Shown here piece after piece: positions 21,956-29,867 of a DNA stretch of 34,483 nt. How positions within the stretch are numbered: the stretch's first letter is position 1; every line of letters begins with the position of its first letter. A program made the position numbers and the translations under genes. The DNA comes from JAHCIE01 sp034431435 (GTDB lineage Bacteria > Chloroflexota > Anaerolineae > Epilineales > JAHCIE01). The stretch covers positions 1 through 34,483 of the forward strand of contig DAOUDG010000011.1 in the NCBI GenBank assembly GCA_034431435.1, given 5' to 3'. The notes under the pieces are model-generated. The model did not search any database, was not told where the DNA came from, and saw nothing but the letters and a program-made list of their open reading frames with translations.

Positions 21956-22434
21956 TGATGGAATATGTTACGACGCCTGTCGCGCCCAAGCGCATCGCGC
22001 TGGTCGCGCACGACAATATGAAGCGTGAGTTGTTGGAGTGGGCGGAGTTCAACAAGTATGTTCTCGCGCAACACCACCTCTACGCGACCGGCACGACCGG
22101 CCGCTTGTTGGAGGAGATGTTGGGGGCGGAGGTCATCAAGTTGCAGAGCGGCCCGCTGGGTGGCGATCAGCAGATCGGCGCCAAGATCTCCGAGGGCGAG
22201 ATCGACTTTCTCGTCTTCTTCTGGGATCCCCTCGCGCCGCATCCCCACGACCCCGACGTGAAGGCGCTCCTGCGCATCGCCGTCGTGTGGAACATCCCGG
22301 TGGCTTGCAACCGCGCCACCGCCGACTTCATGATTGCTTCGCCACTCCTGGCCAATGAGTATCAGCGCCGCATGCCGGATTACGCTGAGTACATCAGCCG
22401 CCCTACCCCGGACAACGAAGTCCTGCCGGCATAG
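21955..22434 (+). CDS. mgsA: Methylglyoxal synthase
   Basis: Enzyme of 159 residues that converts dihydroxyacetone phosphate to methylglyoxal and phosphate, bypassing lower glycolysis. Family motifs are all present: RIALVAHDNMK, LYATGTTGRLL (phosphate binding), SGPLGGDQQIGAKI with the catalytic Asp, and DFLVFFWDPLAPHPHDPDVK followed by CNRATADF. Three ATGs are possible (21952, 21955, 21958); 21955 has the best distance (seven bases) to GGAG. It is preceded by the leader ORF and terminator described separately. DHAP is also the expected product of the DhaKL kinase in this window. A toxic product explains the need for tight control. Confidence 0.96.
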   Translation: MMEYVTTPVAPKRIALVAHDNMKRELLEWAEFNKYVLAQHHLYATGTTGRLLEEMLGAEVIKLQSGPLGGDQQIGAKISEGEIDFLVFFWDPLAPHPHDPDVKALLRIAVVWNIPVACNRATADFMIASPLLANEYQRRMPDYAEYISRPTPDNEVLPA

Positions 22435-22499
22435 CCGCCGGGGTAGACCGCGGTGGGCGGCCCGTTGACCGTCCACTCGGCTCGTCTATGACATGAACC

Positions 22500-22533
22500 G
22501 CAGGGCCACCCTCCCAGAGGAGAGTGGCCCTGC
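22500..22533. terminator. Bidirectional terminator between mgsA and the META lipoprotein gene
   Basis: GCAGGGCCAC (22500-22509) pairs with GTGGCCCTGC (22524-22533), with four more pairs after one mismatch. It lies between two convergent stop codons (22434 and 22562). No long T-run follows on either strand. Confidence 0.65.
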
Positions 22534-22561
22534 CGTGTTGATGGTGACACTGGCGCTGAGG

Positions 22562-23047
22562 TTAGCGCGGCTCGAAGATCAGGCTGTTCTCGCCGGCGCT
22601 GAGAATGATTAGCCGATTGCCGTCCTTGCGGAAAGTCTGCGCCTGATTGAGGTTGCTGACGAACAGGCTCTCCTGCTCCGTGACATCCTTCGCGCAGATG
22701 TTACGACCGATGGCAATGGGGAAGACCTTGATGGCCGACCCCACGATATTGAAGCTAGTGTTGTAGTCATTGCAGCCGCCAAAGCCGCGCAGGCTCGTGT
22801 CCGCATTGAAGACGGCTGTCAGGTGGGTGCCGGGGATGACGGGGCGCGGCGCGGCGTTGGTCCCCAGCGACACAAGCTCCCACGAGCCGACGACGGACGC
22901 ACCCGCCACGGCCGTGCCCTCGGCCGGTGAGTTGACGCCGCCAGGGGCTGTATTCGAGGGGCGCGTCTGCTGGCAGCCGGCCAGAACCAGCAGGGCGAGG
23001 AGCAGGGCGACAAGGGCGTATACACGCAAGCGCGGATTGTCAGACAT
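22562..23047 (-). CDS. META-domain (HslJ-like) lipoprotein
   Basis: A 161-residue protein exported as a lipoprotein: the hydrophobic LVALLLALLV precedes the lipobox LAGC with Cys25. Residues 55-160 form one META domain: VVGSWELVSLG, GFGGCNDYNTSF, then the second Cys in GRNICAKDVTEQESLFVSNL. META domains occur in HslJ (heat-inducible, linked to novobiocin resistance in E. coli), but their biochemical role is unknown. GGAGG lies upstream of the ATG at 23047. A paralogous triple-META protein is encoded at the right end of the window. Confidence 0.88.
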   Translation of the reverse strand: MSDNPRLRVYALVALLLALLVLAGCQQTRPSNTAPGGVNSPAEGTAVAGASVVGSWELVSLGTNAAPRPVIPGTHLTAVFNADTSLRGFGGCNDYNTSFNIVGSAIKVFPIAIGRNICAKDVTEQESLFVSNLNQAQTFRKDGNRLIILSAGENSLIFEPR

Positions 23048-23105
23048 GGTGGTTCCTCCTGCCCCGGTTGGCATGTGTCCGGCGCACGCTAAGATAATGG
23101 TCTGG

Positions 23106-23134
23106 ACTATAGCCAACCTGAGCCTCTACGTCAA
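23106..23134 (-). promoter_or_regulatory. Strong sigma-70 promoter for the META lipoprotein gene
   Basis: On the minus strand TTGACG (5/6, 23129-23134), 17 bases and TATAGT (5/6, 23106-23111). The predicted start site is about 50 bases before the ATG at 23047. Confidence 0.65.
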
Positions 23135-23258
23135 GTGGGAACCTGAATTGGCCAGCCAGGCTGATACCACGCCGGGGTCGCCCGCTACCCGAAACAAGGA
23201 ATTGCTCCTATACTATGCCTATCGGCGGCGTTGGCCGCCCCACATCCCAGGAGCCGCT

Positions 23259-23507
23259 ATGCAGGTCTCGGTCCGTCTCAGCGCCCCCCTGGCCCAGGAG
23301 ATGGGCGCGCCCCGCCTATCCCTCACCCTCCCCGACGGCGCGACCATTGGTGACCTGGTGGCCGTCCTGCGTAGCGATTATCCCCGCGCCGAGCGGTTGG
23401 CAGCCGCGCTGCCCATTGTCGGCGGCCAGTACGTCGCCCTGGATTCCCCCGTAGCGCCCGACAGCGAGGTCGCCCTACTGCTGCCCGTCGCCGGTGGTCT
23501 CGACTGA
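23259..23507 (+). CDS. MoaD/ThiS-like ubiquitin-fold sulfur-carrier protein
   Basis: An 82-residue beta-grasp protein: VSVRLSAPLAQEMG, LTLPDGATIGDLVAVLRSDYP, QYVALDSPVAPDSEVALLLPVAGGLD. The Gly-Gly needed for adenylation and thiocarboxylation is present but is followed by Leu-Asp, whereas MoaD and ThiS normally end in GG. It may need trimming first, or be a non-carrier relative. CAGGAG precedes the ATG at 23259. A TATACT at 23209 has no clear -35. Molybdopterin or thiamine genes are not adjacent; the acetamidase gene follows after 61 bases. Confidence 0.8.
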   Translation: MQVSVRLSAPLAQEMGAPRLSLTLPDGATIGDLVAVLRSDYPRAERLAAALPIVGGQYVALDSPVAPDSEVALLLPVAGGLD

Positions 23508-23568
23508 GGCCCGCCCACCCACTTTTCCGCCCCAGGCCCGCCGTATCTCTTGCTTCAAGGAGGAAGTC

Positions 23569-24921
23569 ATGGCCGTTCAGAGTCCAGAGCAGATTCAGCG
23601 CGCGAGCGCAGGCCCAGGTGGACCGGCGCATCGCACCGTATTTGTCGACCAATACACCAATGGCGTCCTCGACCCCGACCAGCCCATGTTGGGGCCGGTC
23701 AAGGACGGCGGCCATATCGTCGCCAACACCGCACCGGGCTGTTGGGGGCCGATGATCACGCCCGCCATCCGTGGCGGCCACGAGGTGACGCGACCCGTCG
23801 CCGTCGAGGGCGCGGAGGTGGGCGACGCCATCGCCCTGCGCATCCTGGATATCACCGTCACCTCCCTGGCGACGGCGTCGGGCAACGACACGTTCATGGC
23901 CGGTCGCTTCCTGGGCGACCCCTACGTGGCGGGCAAGTGTCCGGGTTGCGGGACCCTGTACCCGGCAACCCACACCGAGGGCATCGGACAAACGGCAGTA
24001 CGCTGTGATAACTGCGGCGCAGACGCTGCCCCCTTCAACTTTACCAATGGCTATACGGTGGCCTTCGACGCCCAGCGCAGTCTCGGCGTGACGCTGAACC
24101 AGGAGGCCGCCGAGAGCATCGCCTGGCAGGCCAGCGAGTACGCCGCCCTGCCCGACAACTCGGTGCAGAATCCTATCCTGACCTTCGCCCCCCACGACCT
24201 GGTCGGCATCGTGGCGCGCCTGCGGCCCTTTATGGGCCAGCTCGGCAGCACGCCCTCCATGCCTATGCCCGACTCCCACAACGCGGGCGATTTTGGCTCG
24301 TTCCTGATCGGCGCGCCCCACGAGTATGCCACGACGCCGGAACAACTCGCCCAGCACAAGACCGACGGCCACATGGACATCGACGCTGTGCGGGCAGGCG
24401 CGATTCTTATCGTGCCGGTCAAGACCTCCGGCGGCGGCATCTACCTGGGCGACATGCACGCCCTACAGGGCGATGGCGAGATCGCGGGACACACCGCCGA
24501 CGTCTCTGGCACGGTGACGCTGCAAGTCCACGTCATCAAGGGCCTGGCTATCGACGGCCCCATCCTGCTGCCCGTGGTGGAAGACCTGCCCTTCCTGGCG
24601 CGGCCCCTGACGGCCGAGGAGCGCGCCCGCGCCGAGGCTATCGCCGCCGCGTGGGGCATTGCCGAGCTAGAGGCGTCCGCGCCCATCTCGGTCGTCGGCA
24701 CTGGCCCCGACCTCAACGCGGCGACCGAGAACGGCCTGCAACGCGCCGCCGACCTGCTTGGCTTGAGCGTGCCGGAGATCAAGAACCGCGCCACGATCAG
24801 CGGCGCGATCGAGATCGGCCGCCACCCTGGCGTGGTGCAGGTGACGTTCCGCGCCCCGCTGGCGAGGCTGGAACCGCTGGGCCTGCTGCCCTTCGTCCGC
24901 GACCAGTACGGCGCGGCGTAG
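23569..24921 (+). CDS. Acetamidase/formamidase family amidase with CxxC knuckles
   Basis: A 450-residue enzyme of the FmdA/AmdA family, which hydrolyses formamide or acetamide to ammonia and the acid. Family segments include GPVKDGGHIVANTAPGCWGP, FAPHDLVGIVARL, PDSHNAGDFG and LGDMHALQGDGEIAGHTADV. Between residues about 124 and 146, CPGCG and CDNCG form a paired CxxC site resembling a zinc knuckle. AAGGAGG precedes the ATG at 23569. Ammonia release would fit the later glnA gene metabolically, but they are not in one operon. Confidence 0.9.
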   Translation: MAVQSPEQIQRASAGPGGPAHRTVFVDQYTNGVLDPDQPMLGPVKDGGHIVANTAPGCWGPMITPAIRGGHEVTRPVAVEGAEVGDAIALRILDITVTSLATASGNDTFMAGRFLGDPYVAGKCPGCGTLYPATHTEGIGQTAVRCDNCGADAAPFNFTNGYTVAFDAQRSLGVTLNQEAAESIAWQASEYAALPDNSVQNPILTFAPHDLVGIVARLRPFMGQLGSTPSMPMPDSHNAGDFGSFLIGAPHEYATTPEQLAQHKTDGHMDIDAVRAGAILIVPVKTSGGGIYLGDMHALQGDGEIAGHTADVSGTVTLQVHVIKGLAIDGPILLPVVEDLPFLARPLTAEERARAEAIAAAWGIAELEASAPISVVGTGPDLNAATENGLQRAADLLGLSVPEIKNRATISGAIEIGRHPGVVQVTFRAPLARLEPLGLLPFVRDQYGAA

Positions 24922-24964
24922 GCTGGCCTGGCTTCGTGACTCTGGGGGCCGCTGGTAGCTGCCA

Positions 24965-24993
24965 TTTGCACAGCGGCCCAGATGGCCTATAAT
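24965..24993 (+). promoter_or_regulatory. Sigma-70 promoter of the RND efflux operon
   Basis: TTTGCA (4/6, 24965-24970), 17 bases, perfect TATAAT (24988-24993). Transcription would start near 25000, at the left edge of the palindromic operator. Confidence 0.65.
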
Positions 24994-25001
24994 ACTTGGT
25001 A

Positions 25002-25026
25002 AGCCAGGCTAATTATTAGCCTGGCT
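25002..25026. promoter_or_regulatory. Perfect palindromic operator of the RND efflux operon
   Basis: AGCCAGGCTAAT, one T, ATTAGCCTGGCT: 12-base perfect arms around one base. It covers the predicted start site (about +2 to +26) and lies 75 bases before the adaptor gene. The size and symmetry suit a TetR- or MarR-type repressor dimer. No regulator gene is adjacent. There is no T-run, so a terminator is unlikely. Confidence 0.7.
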
Positions 25027-25100
25027 AAATGTTGACTATTGACGCCTACCCGTCGGCTACGCCCCGTCGAGGCTGGCGAAACCGCACGAGGTAGCTGGAC

Positions 25101-26420
25101 ATGCTTGGTAAACGAATCGTCCTTTCCCTGGCTCTCACAGCCATCCTGATGCTGGCGGCGTGCAATGCGGGACGCCCCGGCAGCGAGGCGCAGACCGGCC
25201 AGGCCGCTCCGGTCCCCACCGTGGCCCTCCCCCCGACGGCCATTCCCCCGGCCCAGGTCGCGACGCAACCCCAGGCGCAGGCGACACTGGCCCCGATGAG
25301 CGGCGTGAACGGTCGCTCCTACATCGCCGAGGTTCGCTTCAAGGACCAGGTGTCCCTGGTTCCCAAGGTTCCCGGCCGACTGAAGGAACTGCGCGTGCAG
25401 GTTGGCGACAGGGTCAAGGCGGGGGACGTCATCGCGGTGTTCGACGACTCAAGCCAACAGGCTGGTTTGGCGCAAGCGCAGGCGCAGTTGGGCACGGCCC
25501 AGGCGCAGCTGGCGACGGCCCAGGCGCAATTGGGTGCGGCTCAGGCCAACCTGGCCAACGTCCAGGCCCCCGCCCGCGCGGTGGACATTGCCCAGGCCCA
25601 GGCTGCCGTGAAGGTGGCGCAGGCCGGTCTGGACAGGTTGCAGGCGGGCGCGACGGACGAAGACAGGGAGCAGGCCCGCCTGCGGGTCGAGCAAGCCAAG
25701 AACCAGCTACTGTCAGTGCAAGGCCAGCGTGACGCGGCGTGCGGCAAGGACTTGCCCAAGGCGATGCGTGACGCGCAGGTCGGGCAGTGCGAGGCGCTGC
25801 AGGGCCAGGCCCAGGCTGCTGAAGCGGCGGTGCAGATCGCGCAACAGGCGTACCAGCGTATCCAGAGCGGCGCGACCGAGTACGATCTTGGCCAGGCCCA
25901 GGCTGCCATCGAGCAGGCGCAGGCCGGCGTGAATCGCGTGGCGGCCGGCGCCAGCCCGCAGCAGATTGCAGCGGCGCAAGCGCAGGTCGATGTCGCTCAG
26001 GCGCAGGTCAACGTGGCTCAGGCCGCCGTCAAAGCCGCCGAGGCCGGTGTCGCTACCGCACAACTGGCCGTGGACGAGACGCTCATCAAGGCGCCCTTCG
26101 ATGGCATCATCACCGCCCGTGGCGCGGCCCCCGGTGCGATGGTCGGGTCGGGCAGCACGAGCGTTGCCACCCTCATCGCGGCGGCTAACGAAGTGACCTT
26201 CGATGTCGAAGCGCCCCTGATGAGCCAGGTCGAGATCGGCGCGCCGGTCGAGCTTACCGTCAGCACGTACCCAGGGACGACGTTCAAGGGCAGGGTTGTC
26301 CGTATTTCACCCACCGCCGACGCCGCCACTCGAACCTTCCGCGTGACGGCCGAGCCTGACGACCCCAGGGGCCAGCTCAAGCCCGGCATGTTCGCTAATC
26401 TGGTCATTGGAGGCAACTAA
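25101..26420 (+). CDS. RND/HlyD-type efflux adaptor lipoprotein (membrane fusion protein)
   Basis: A 439-residue protein. The signal peptide VLSLALTAILMLAAC ends in a lipobox with Cys21, followed by a Pro/Gln linker. A split lipoyl/barrel-sandwich half (VSLVPKVPGRLKELRVQVGDRVKAGDVIAVFD, about 76-115) brackets a long Ala/Gln-rich coiled coil (about 118-325). The second half returns as ETLIKAPFDGIITARGAAPG. The beta-barrel region with TYPGTTFKGRVVRISP and LKPGMFANLVI closes it. It links the inner-membrane RND pump to the outside. The coiled coil is longer than in AcrA, with three repeated hairpin-like stretches. The pump gene starts three bases after its stop. Confidence 0.93.
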   Translation: MLGKRIVLSLALTAILMLAACNAGRPGSEAQTGQAAPVPTVALPPTAIPPAQVATQPQAQATLAPMSGVNGRSYIAEVRFKDQVSLVPKVPGRLKELRVQVGDRVKAGDVIAVFDDSSQQAGLAQAQAQLGTAQAQLATAQAQLGAAQANLANVQAPARAVDIAQAQAAVKVAQAGLDRLQAGATDEDREQARLRVEQAKNQLLSVQGQRDAACGKDLPKAMRDAQVGQCEALQGQAQAAEAAVQIAQQAYQRIQSGATEYDLGQAQAAIEQAQAGVNRVAAGASPQQIAAAQAQVDVAQAQVNVAQAAVKAAEAGVATAQLAVDETLIKAPFDGIITARGAAPGAMVGSGSTSVATLIAAANEVTFDVEAPLMSQVEIGAPVELTVSTYPGTTFKGRVVRISPTADAATRTFRVTAEPDDPRGQLKPGMFANLVIGGN

Positions 26421-26423
26421 CCC

Positions 26424-29400
26424 ATGTGGATTGCCAAGACCTCCATCAAGCAGCCCGTTCTTGTCACCATGATCATGCTGGCGCTGGTTGTGTTCGGCCT
26501 GCTGGCCTACCAGGCGCTGCCGGTCGACCTGTTGCCCGACATCTCCTTTCCTGTCGTCAGCGTCAGTGTGGTGCTGCCTGGCGCGGGACCGGCCGAGATG
26601 GCCGACCAGGTCGCCAAGCCGATCGAGGATGCCATGGGGACGCTGCCGGGGGTGCGTCACATCACCTCGCGGTCCAACGAAGGCCTGACCACGGTCGCCA
26701 TTGAGTTCGGCTACAACCGCAAGGTGGACGAGGCCGCGCAAGATGTGCGCGAGAAGATGGCCCAGATTCGGCCCCAGCTTCCCCAGGACATCCGCGAGCC
26801 TATCGTTCAGAAGTTCGACCTGACGTCGTCGGCCATCATGTCCATCGCCGTCGCCAGCGAGGACCCGAGCATCACCTCGGACAGGCTGCGTCAGCAGTTG
26901 CAGGATGAGTACGTGCCGCGCCTCCAACGCGTCGAGGGGGTCGCTGCCGCCGACCTGACGGGCGGCCTGCAGCGCCAGGTGCAGGTGAACCTGGACCTGG
27001 CCCAGTTGCAGGCGCGCGGCATCACGCCCCAGCAGGTGTCGCAGGCCATCCAGGCCGAGAACGTGACCGTGCCACTGGGCAAGATCACCCAGGGCGGCTC
27101 GGACGTGGCCCTGCGCGCGCCGGGCCAGTTCACCCAGGTTGACCAGATCAACGACGTGAATCTGACGACCCGGTCGGGCATCGTGCACTTGCATGACATC
27201 GCCGAGGTCAAGAACGGCTTTGCCGACGTGGCGACCCTGAGCCGCCTGAACGGCGAGGACACGATCCGCATCGACATTCGCAAGCAGAGCGGCACCAACA
27301 CGGTGCGCGTCGCTGACGATGTTAAGGCCGAACTGACGAAGCTATTCCCTGACAATGGTGCCCTGACTTACTCCGTGGTGCGCGACGACTCCATCCAGGT
27401 GCGCAACTCGGTCAACGACGCGCTCCTGGAACTGCTCCTCGGCGTGGTATCGGCCATCCTGGTCGTGCTCCTCTTCTTCCGCGACGCGCGTAACACGCTG
27501 GTGGCGGTCATCGGCCTGCCCATCATCCTCATTGCGACCTTCGCCGCCATCCGCATGTTCGGCCTGACCATCAACATGATGACCCTGTTGGCCCTGACGT
27601 TGTGCGTCGGCCTGGTCATCGACGATGCCATCGTGGTACGCGAGAACATTTTTCGCTGGATGGAGCGCGGCTACGACCCCAAGGAGGCCTCCCTCAAGGC
27701 CACCAGCCAGGTGGCCCTGTCCGTGCTGGCGATGACGCTGACCATCGTGGCGGTCTTCTTGCCCGTCGCCATGGTGAGTGGTCTGGTGAGTGGCTTCTTC
27801 CGCCCCTTCGGCCTGACCATCGCGGCCGCCATGCTTATCTCCCTGGTCGAGGCCTTCACCCTGGCCCCCATGCTGTCGGCTCACTTCTTCAAGAAGAAGG
27901 ATGCCGAGGAGGCCGCCGTCCACGAGGCGGCCGCCCACGCCAATGCCGCCGCCGCCATCCACAATGCTGAGGCGCAGGGGGACACGTGGGCCGAGTCGGG
28001 GACGATGGAGGAGGAGGCTGAGGTCGAGCTGGGGCGCATGGACCGCTCCTATCAGCGCCTGCTGGGCTGGTCGCTGCGCCATCGGGGCATTACCCTGCTC
28101 ATCGCCACCGTCATCATCGTGACTACCCTGTTCATGGCGCGCGGCCTGAAGTTCGCCTTTGCCCCGTCCATCGACAGCGGTCAGTTCACAGTTGGCTTCC
28201 GAATGCCGCCGGGCACGGCCCTCGGCGAGACGGACAAGGTAGCCCGCACCATCGAGGCGGCCTTGCTGGCGCAGCCGGAGGTCGACACGGTGTTGACCAC
28301 CGTCGGGACTAACGGCGCACCCGATCAGGCGACGCTGGCTGTGCAGCTCAAGCACGGCATCAAGACGCCGGCCTTCCAGGATCGCCTGCGGCCTGCGCTG
28401 GTGAACGTGCCCAATGTGGCCCTGAGCCAGCAGAGCATGGGGCCAAGCGGCACCGATGTCTCCAGCCGTCCCATCCAGATTCAGTTGCAGGCCACCGGCA
28501 ACCTGGAGAACCTGGCGAAGGCCGCCGAGCAGGTGAAGATCGCCATCAAGGATGTGCCGGGCGCGTCCGATATCGACAGCGATTATCAGCCCGGCCGCCC
28601 CGAGCTACAGATTGCCGTCGACCGCGAGCGCGCCGCTGACCAGGGTGTGTCTACGGCGGCCGTTGGCTCGACGCTCCGCACCCTGATCAACGGCACGACG
28701 GTGTCTAAGTTCCGCGAGGGCGGTAGCGACTACGACATCGTGGTGCGCCTGCGGCCGGAGGACCGCGCCAAGACCAGCGACATCCTCACCCTGGCCGTGC
28801 CGACGACCAAGGGCACGCAGGTCGCGCTGAACACGGTCGCCGACATCAACAATGGCTCGTCGCCGACGCGCATCACCCGCTACGACCGCCTGGCCCAGGT
28901 GTCGGTGGGCGTCAACAACGTTGACCGCAACCTGAACGATGTCGTGGCCGACATTCGCACCGCGCTCAAGGATGTCCAGCTGCCGCCGGGTGTAACCGTC
29001 AACATCGGCGGTACGCAGACCATGCAGAACGAGGGCTTCTCGACCCTCGGCCAGGCCATGCTGTTGTCCCTGGTGTTCATCTACATGGTGCTGGCGTCGC
29101 AGTTTGGCTCGTTCTTGCAGCCGCTCGTCATCATGCTCGCCATCCCGCTGAGCTTCATCGGCGCATTCCTGGGCCTGCGCATCATGAACATGCCCCTGGA
29201 TGTCCTCGGCATGGTGGGCATGATTCTACTCATCGGTCTGTCGACCAAGAACTCCATTCTCCTGGTCGACTTCACCAATCGCTTACGTCGGCTCGGCATG
29301 CAGGCCAACGACGCCTTGCTTCTGGCTGCGCCCGCCCGTCTGCGGCCCATCCTGATGACGACTCTCGCCATCATGCTCGGCTCGCTGCCAGTCGCCATCG

Positions 29401-29633
29401 GCATCGGCGAAGGCGCGGAGTTCCGCCGACCACTGGCCATCGTGACCATCTTTGGCCTGCTAACCTCGACCCTGCTGACCCTGTTCCTGGTGCCCGTCAC
29501 GTACAGCCTGCTCGATCAGGGCACGCGGGGCGGGAAGCGGCTGCTCGCCGCGCGCCCCTTCCGCCGCGCCCCCACGCCGACGCCTGCTTCCACGCCGGTA
29601 GTGACATCCACGAGTACCCCCGGCGCCGACTGA
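26424..29633 (+). CDS. RND efflux transporter (AcrB/MdtB-like HAE family)
   Basis: A 1069-residue proton-driven exporter with the 12-TM RND layout. The N-terminal IKQPVLVTMIMLALVVFG and PGAGPAEMADQV are family features. The proton-relay residues are intact: Asp400 and Asp401 in VGLVIDDAIVV (TM4) and Lys942 in GLSTKNSILLV (TM10). Between the two halves, residues about 489-540 are an unusual cytoplasmic insert rich in Ala, His and Glu (AEEAAVHEAAAHANAAAAIH). The C-terminal tail is Thr/Pro-rich. No TolC-type gene follows. Substrate is unknown; drugs, lipids and hydrophobic compounds are typical. Confidence 0.95.
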   Translation: MWIAKTSIKQPVLVTMIMLALVVFGLLAYQALPVDLLPDISFPVVSVSVVLPGAGPAEMADQVAKPIEDAMGTLPGVRHITSRSNEGLTTVAIEFGYNRKVDEAAQDVREKMAQIRPQLPQDIREPIVQKFDLTSSAIMSIAVASEDPSITSDRLRQQLQDEYVPRLQRVEGVAAADLTGGLQRQVQVNLDLAQLQARGITPQQVSQAIQAENVTVPLGKITQGGSDVALRAPGQFTQVDQINDVNLTTRSGIVHLHDIAEVKNGFADVATLSRLNGEDTIRIDIRKQSGTNTVRVADDVKAELTKLFPDNGALTYSVVRDDSIQVRNSVNDALLELLLGVVSAILVVLLFFRDARNTLVAVIGLPIILIATFAAIRMFGLTINMMTLLALTLCVGLVIDDAIVVRENIFRWMERGYDPKEASLKATSQVALSVLAMTLTIVAVFLPVAMVSGLVSGFFRPFGLTIAAAMLISLVEAFTLAPMLSAHFFKKKDAEEAAVHEAAAHANAAAAIHNAEAQGDTWAESGTMEEEAEVELGRMDRSYQRLLGWSLRHRGITLLIATVIIVTTLFMARGLKFAFAPSIDSGQFTVGFRMPPGTALGETDKVARTIEAALLAQPEVDTVLTTVGTNGAPDQATLAVQLKHGIKTPAFQDRLRPALVNVPNVALSQQSMGPSGTDVSSRPIQIQLQATGNLENLAKAAEQVKIAIKDVPGASDIDSDYQPGRPELQIAVDRERAADQGVSTAAVGSTLRTLINGTTVSKFREGGSDYDIVVRLRPEDRAKTSDILTLAVPTTKGTQVALNTVADINNGSSPTRITRYDRLAQVSVGVNNVDRNLNDVVADIRTALKDVQLPPGVTVNIGGTQTMQNEGFSTLGQAMLLSLVFIYMVLASQFGSFLQPLVIMLAIPLSFIGAFLGLRIMNMPLDVLGMVGMILLIGLSTKNSILLVDFTNRLRRLGMQANDALLLAAPARLRPILMTTLAIMLGSLPVAIGIGEGAEFRRPLAIVTIFGLLTSTLLTLFLVPVTYSLLDQGTRGGKRLLAARPFRRAPTPTPASTPVVTSTSTPGAD

Positions 29634-29867
29634 CGCCGCGAGGTCGGTCTCGTAGGGGCAGTCCCCCCGTGGCCGTCCCAGCTGACGCAGACAAACGACC
29701 GCCCGCGAGTCGCAAGGCTCGCGGGCGGTCTTGGTGTCGAGGCCCCGATTACCTCTACAGTGAGGCCAGCATGAGAAGGCTCCCTGGATGGGCGTCGCCA
29801 GCGCTCTGATGGAGGTCGGGCGGTGGTCGTGGCTGTCCGACGCGAGCAATCGCGCCGTGGACTCGGC
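29634..29867. terminator. Intergenic region with terminator after the RND operon
   Basis: GACCGCCCGCGAG (29697-29709) pairs perfectly with CTCGCGGGCGGTC (29718-29730), 13 base pairs with an eight-base loop, then TTGG. It lies between convergent genes. The rest of the interval shows no gene I can support. Confidence 0.75.

Noticed and set aside
23323..24459. 378-residue open frame antisense to the acetamidase gene
   Set aside because: It overlaps a clear gene over nearly its whole length and has no recognisable domain; it is a composition artefact.
25450..26060. Repetitive CAGGCGCAG-like DNA suggesting a tandem repeat
   Set aside because: It encodes the Ala/Gln heptads of the adaptor coiled coil, so the repetition is explained by the protein.
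27342..28355. 337-residue His/Gln/Asp-rich open frame antisense to the RND gene
   Set aside because: It is the complement of a hydrophobic coding region, which always yields such composition; no ribosome-binding site or motif supports it.
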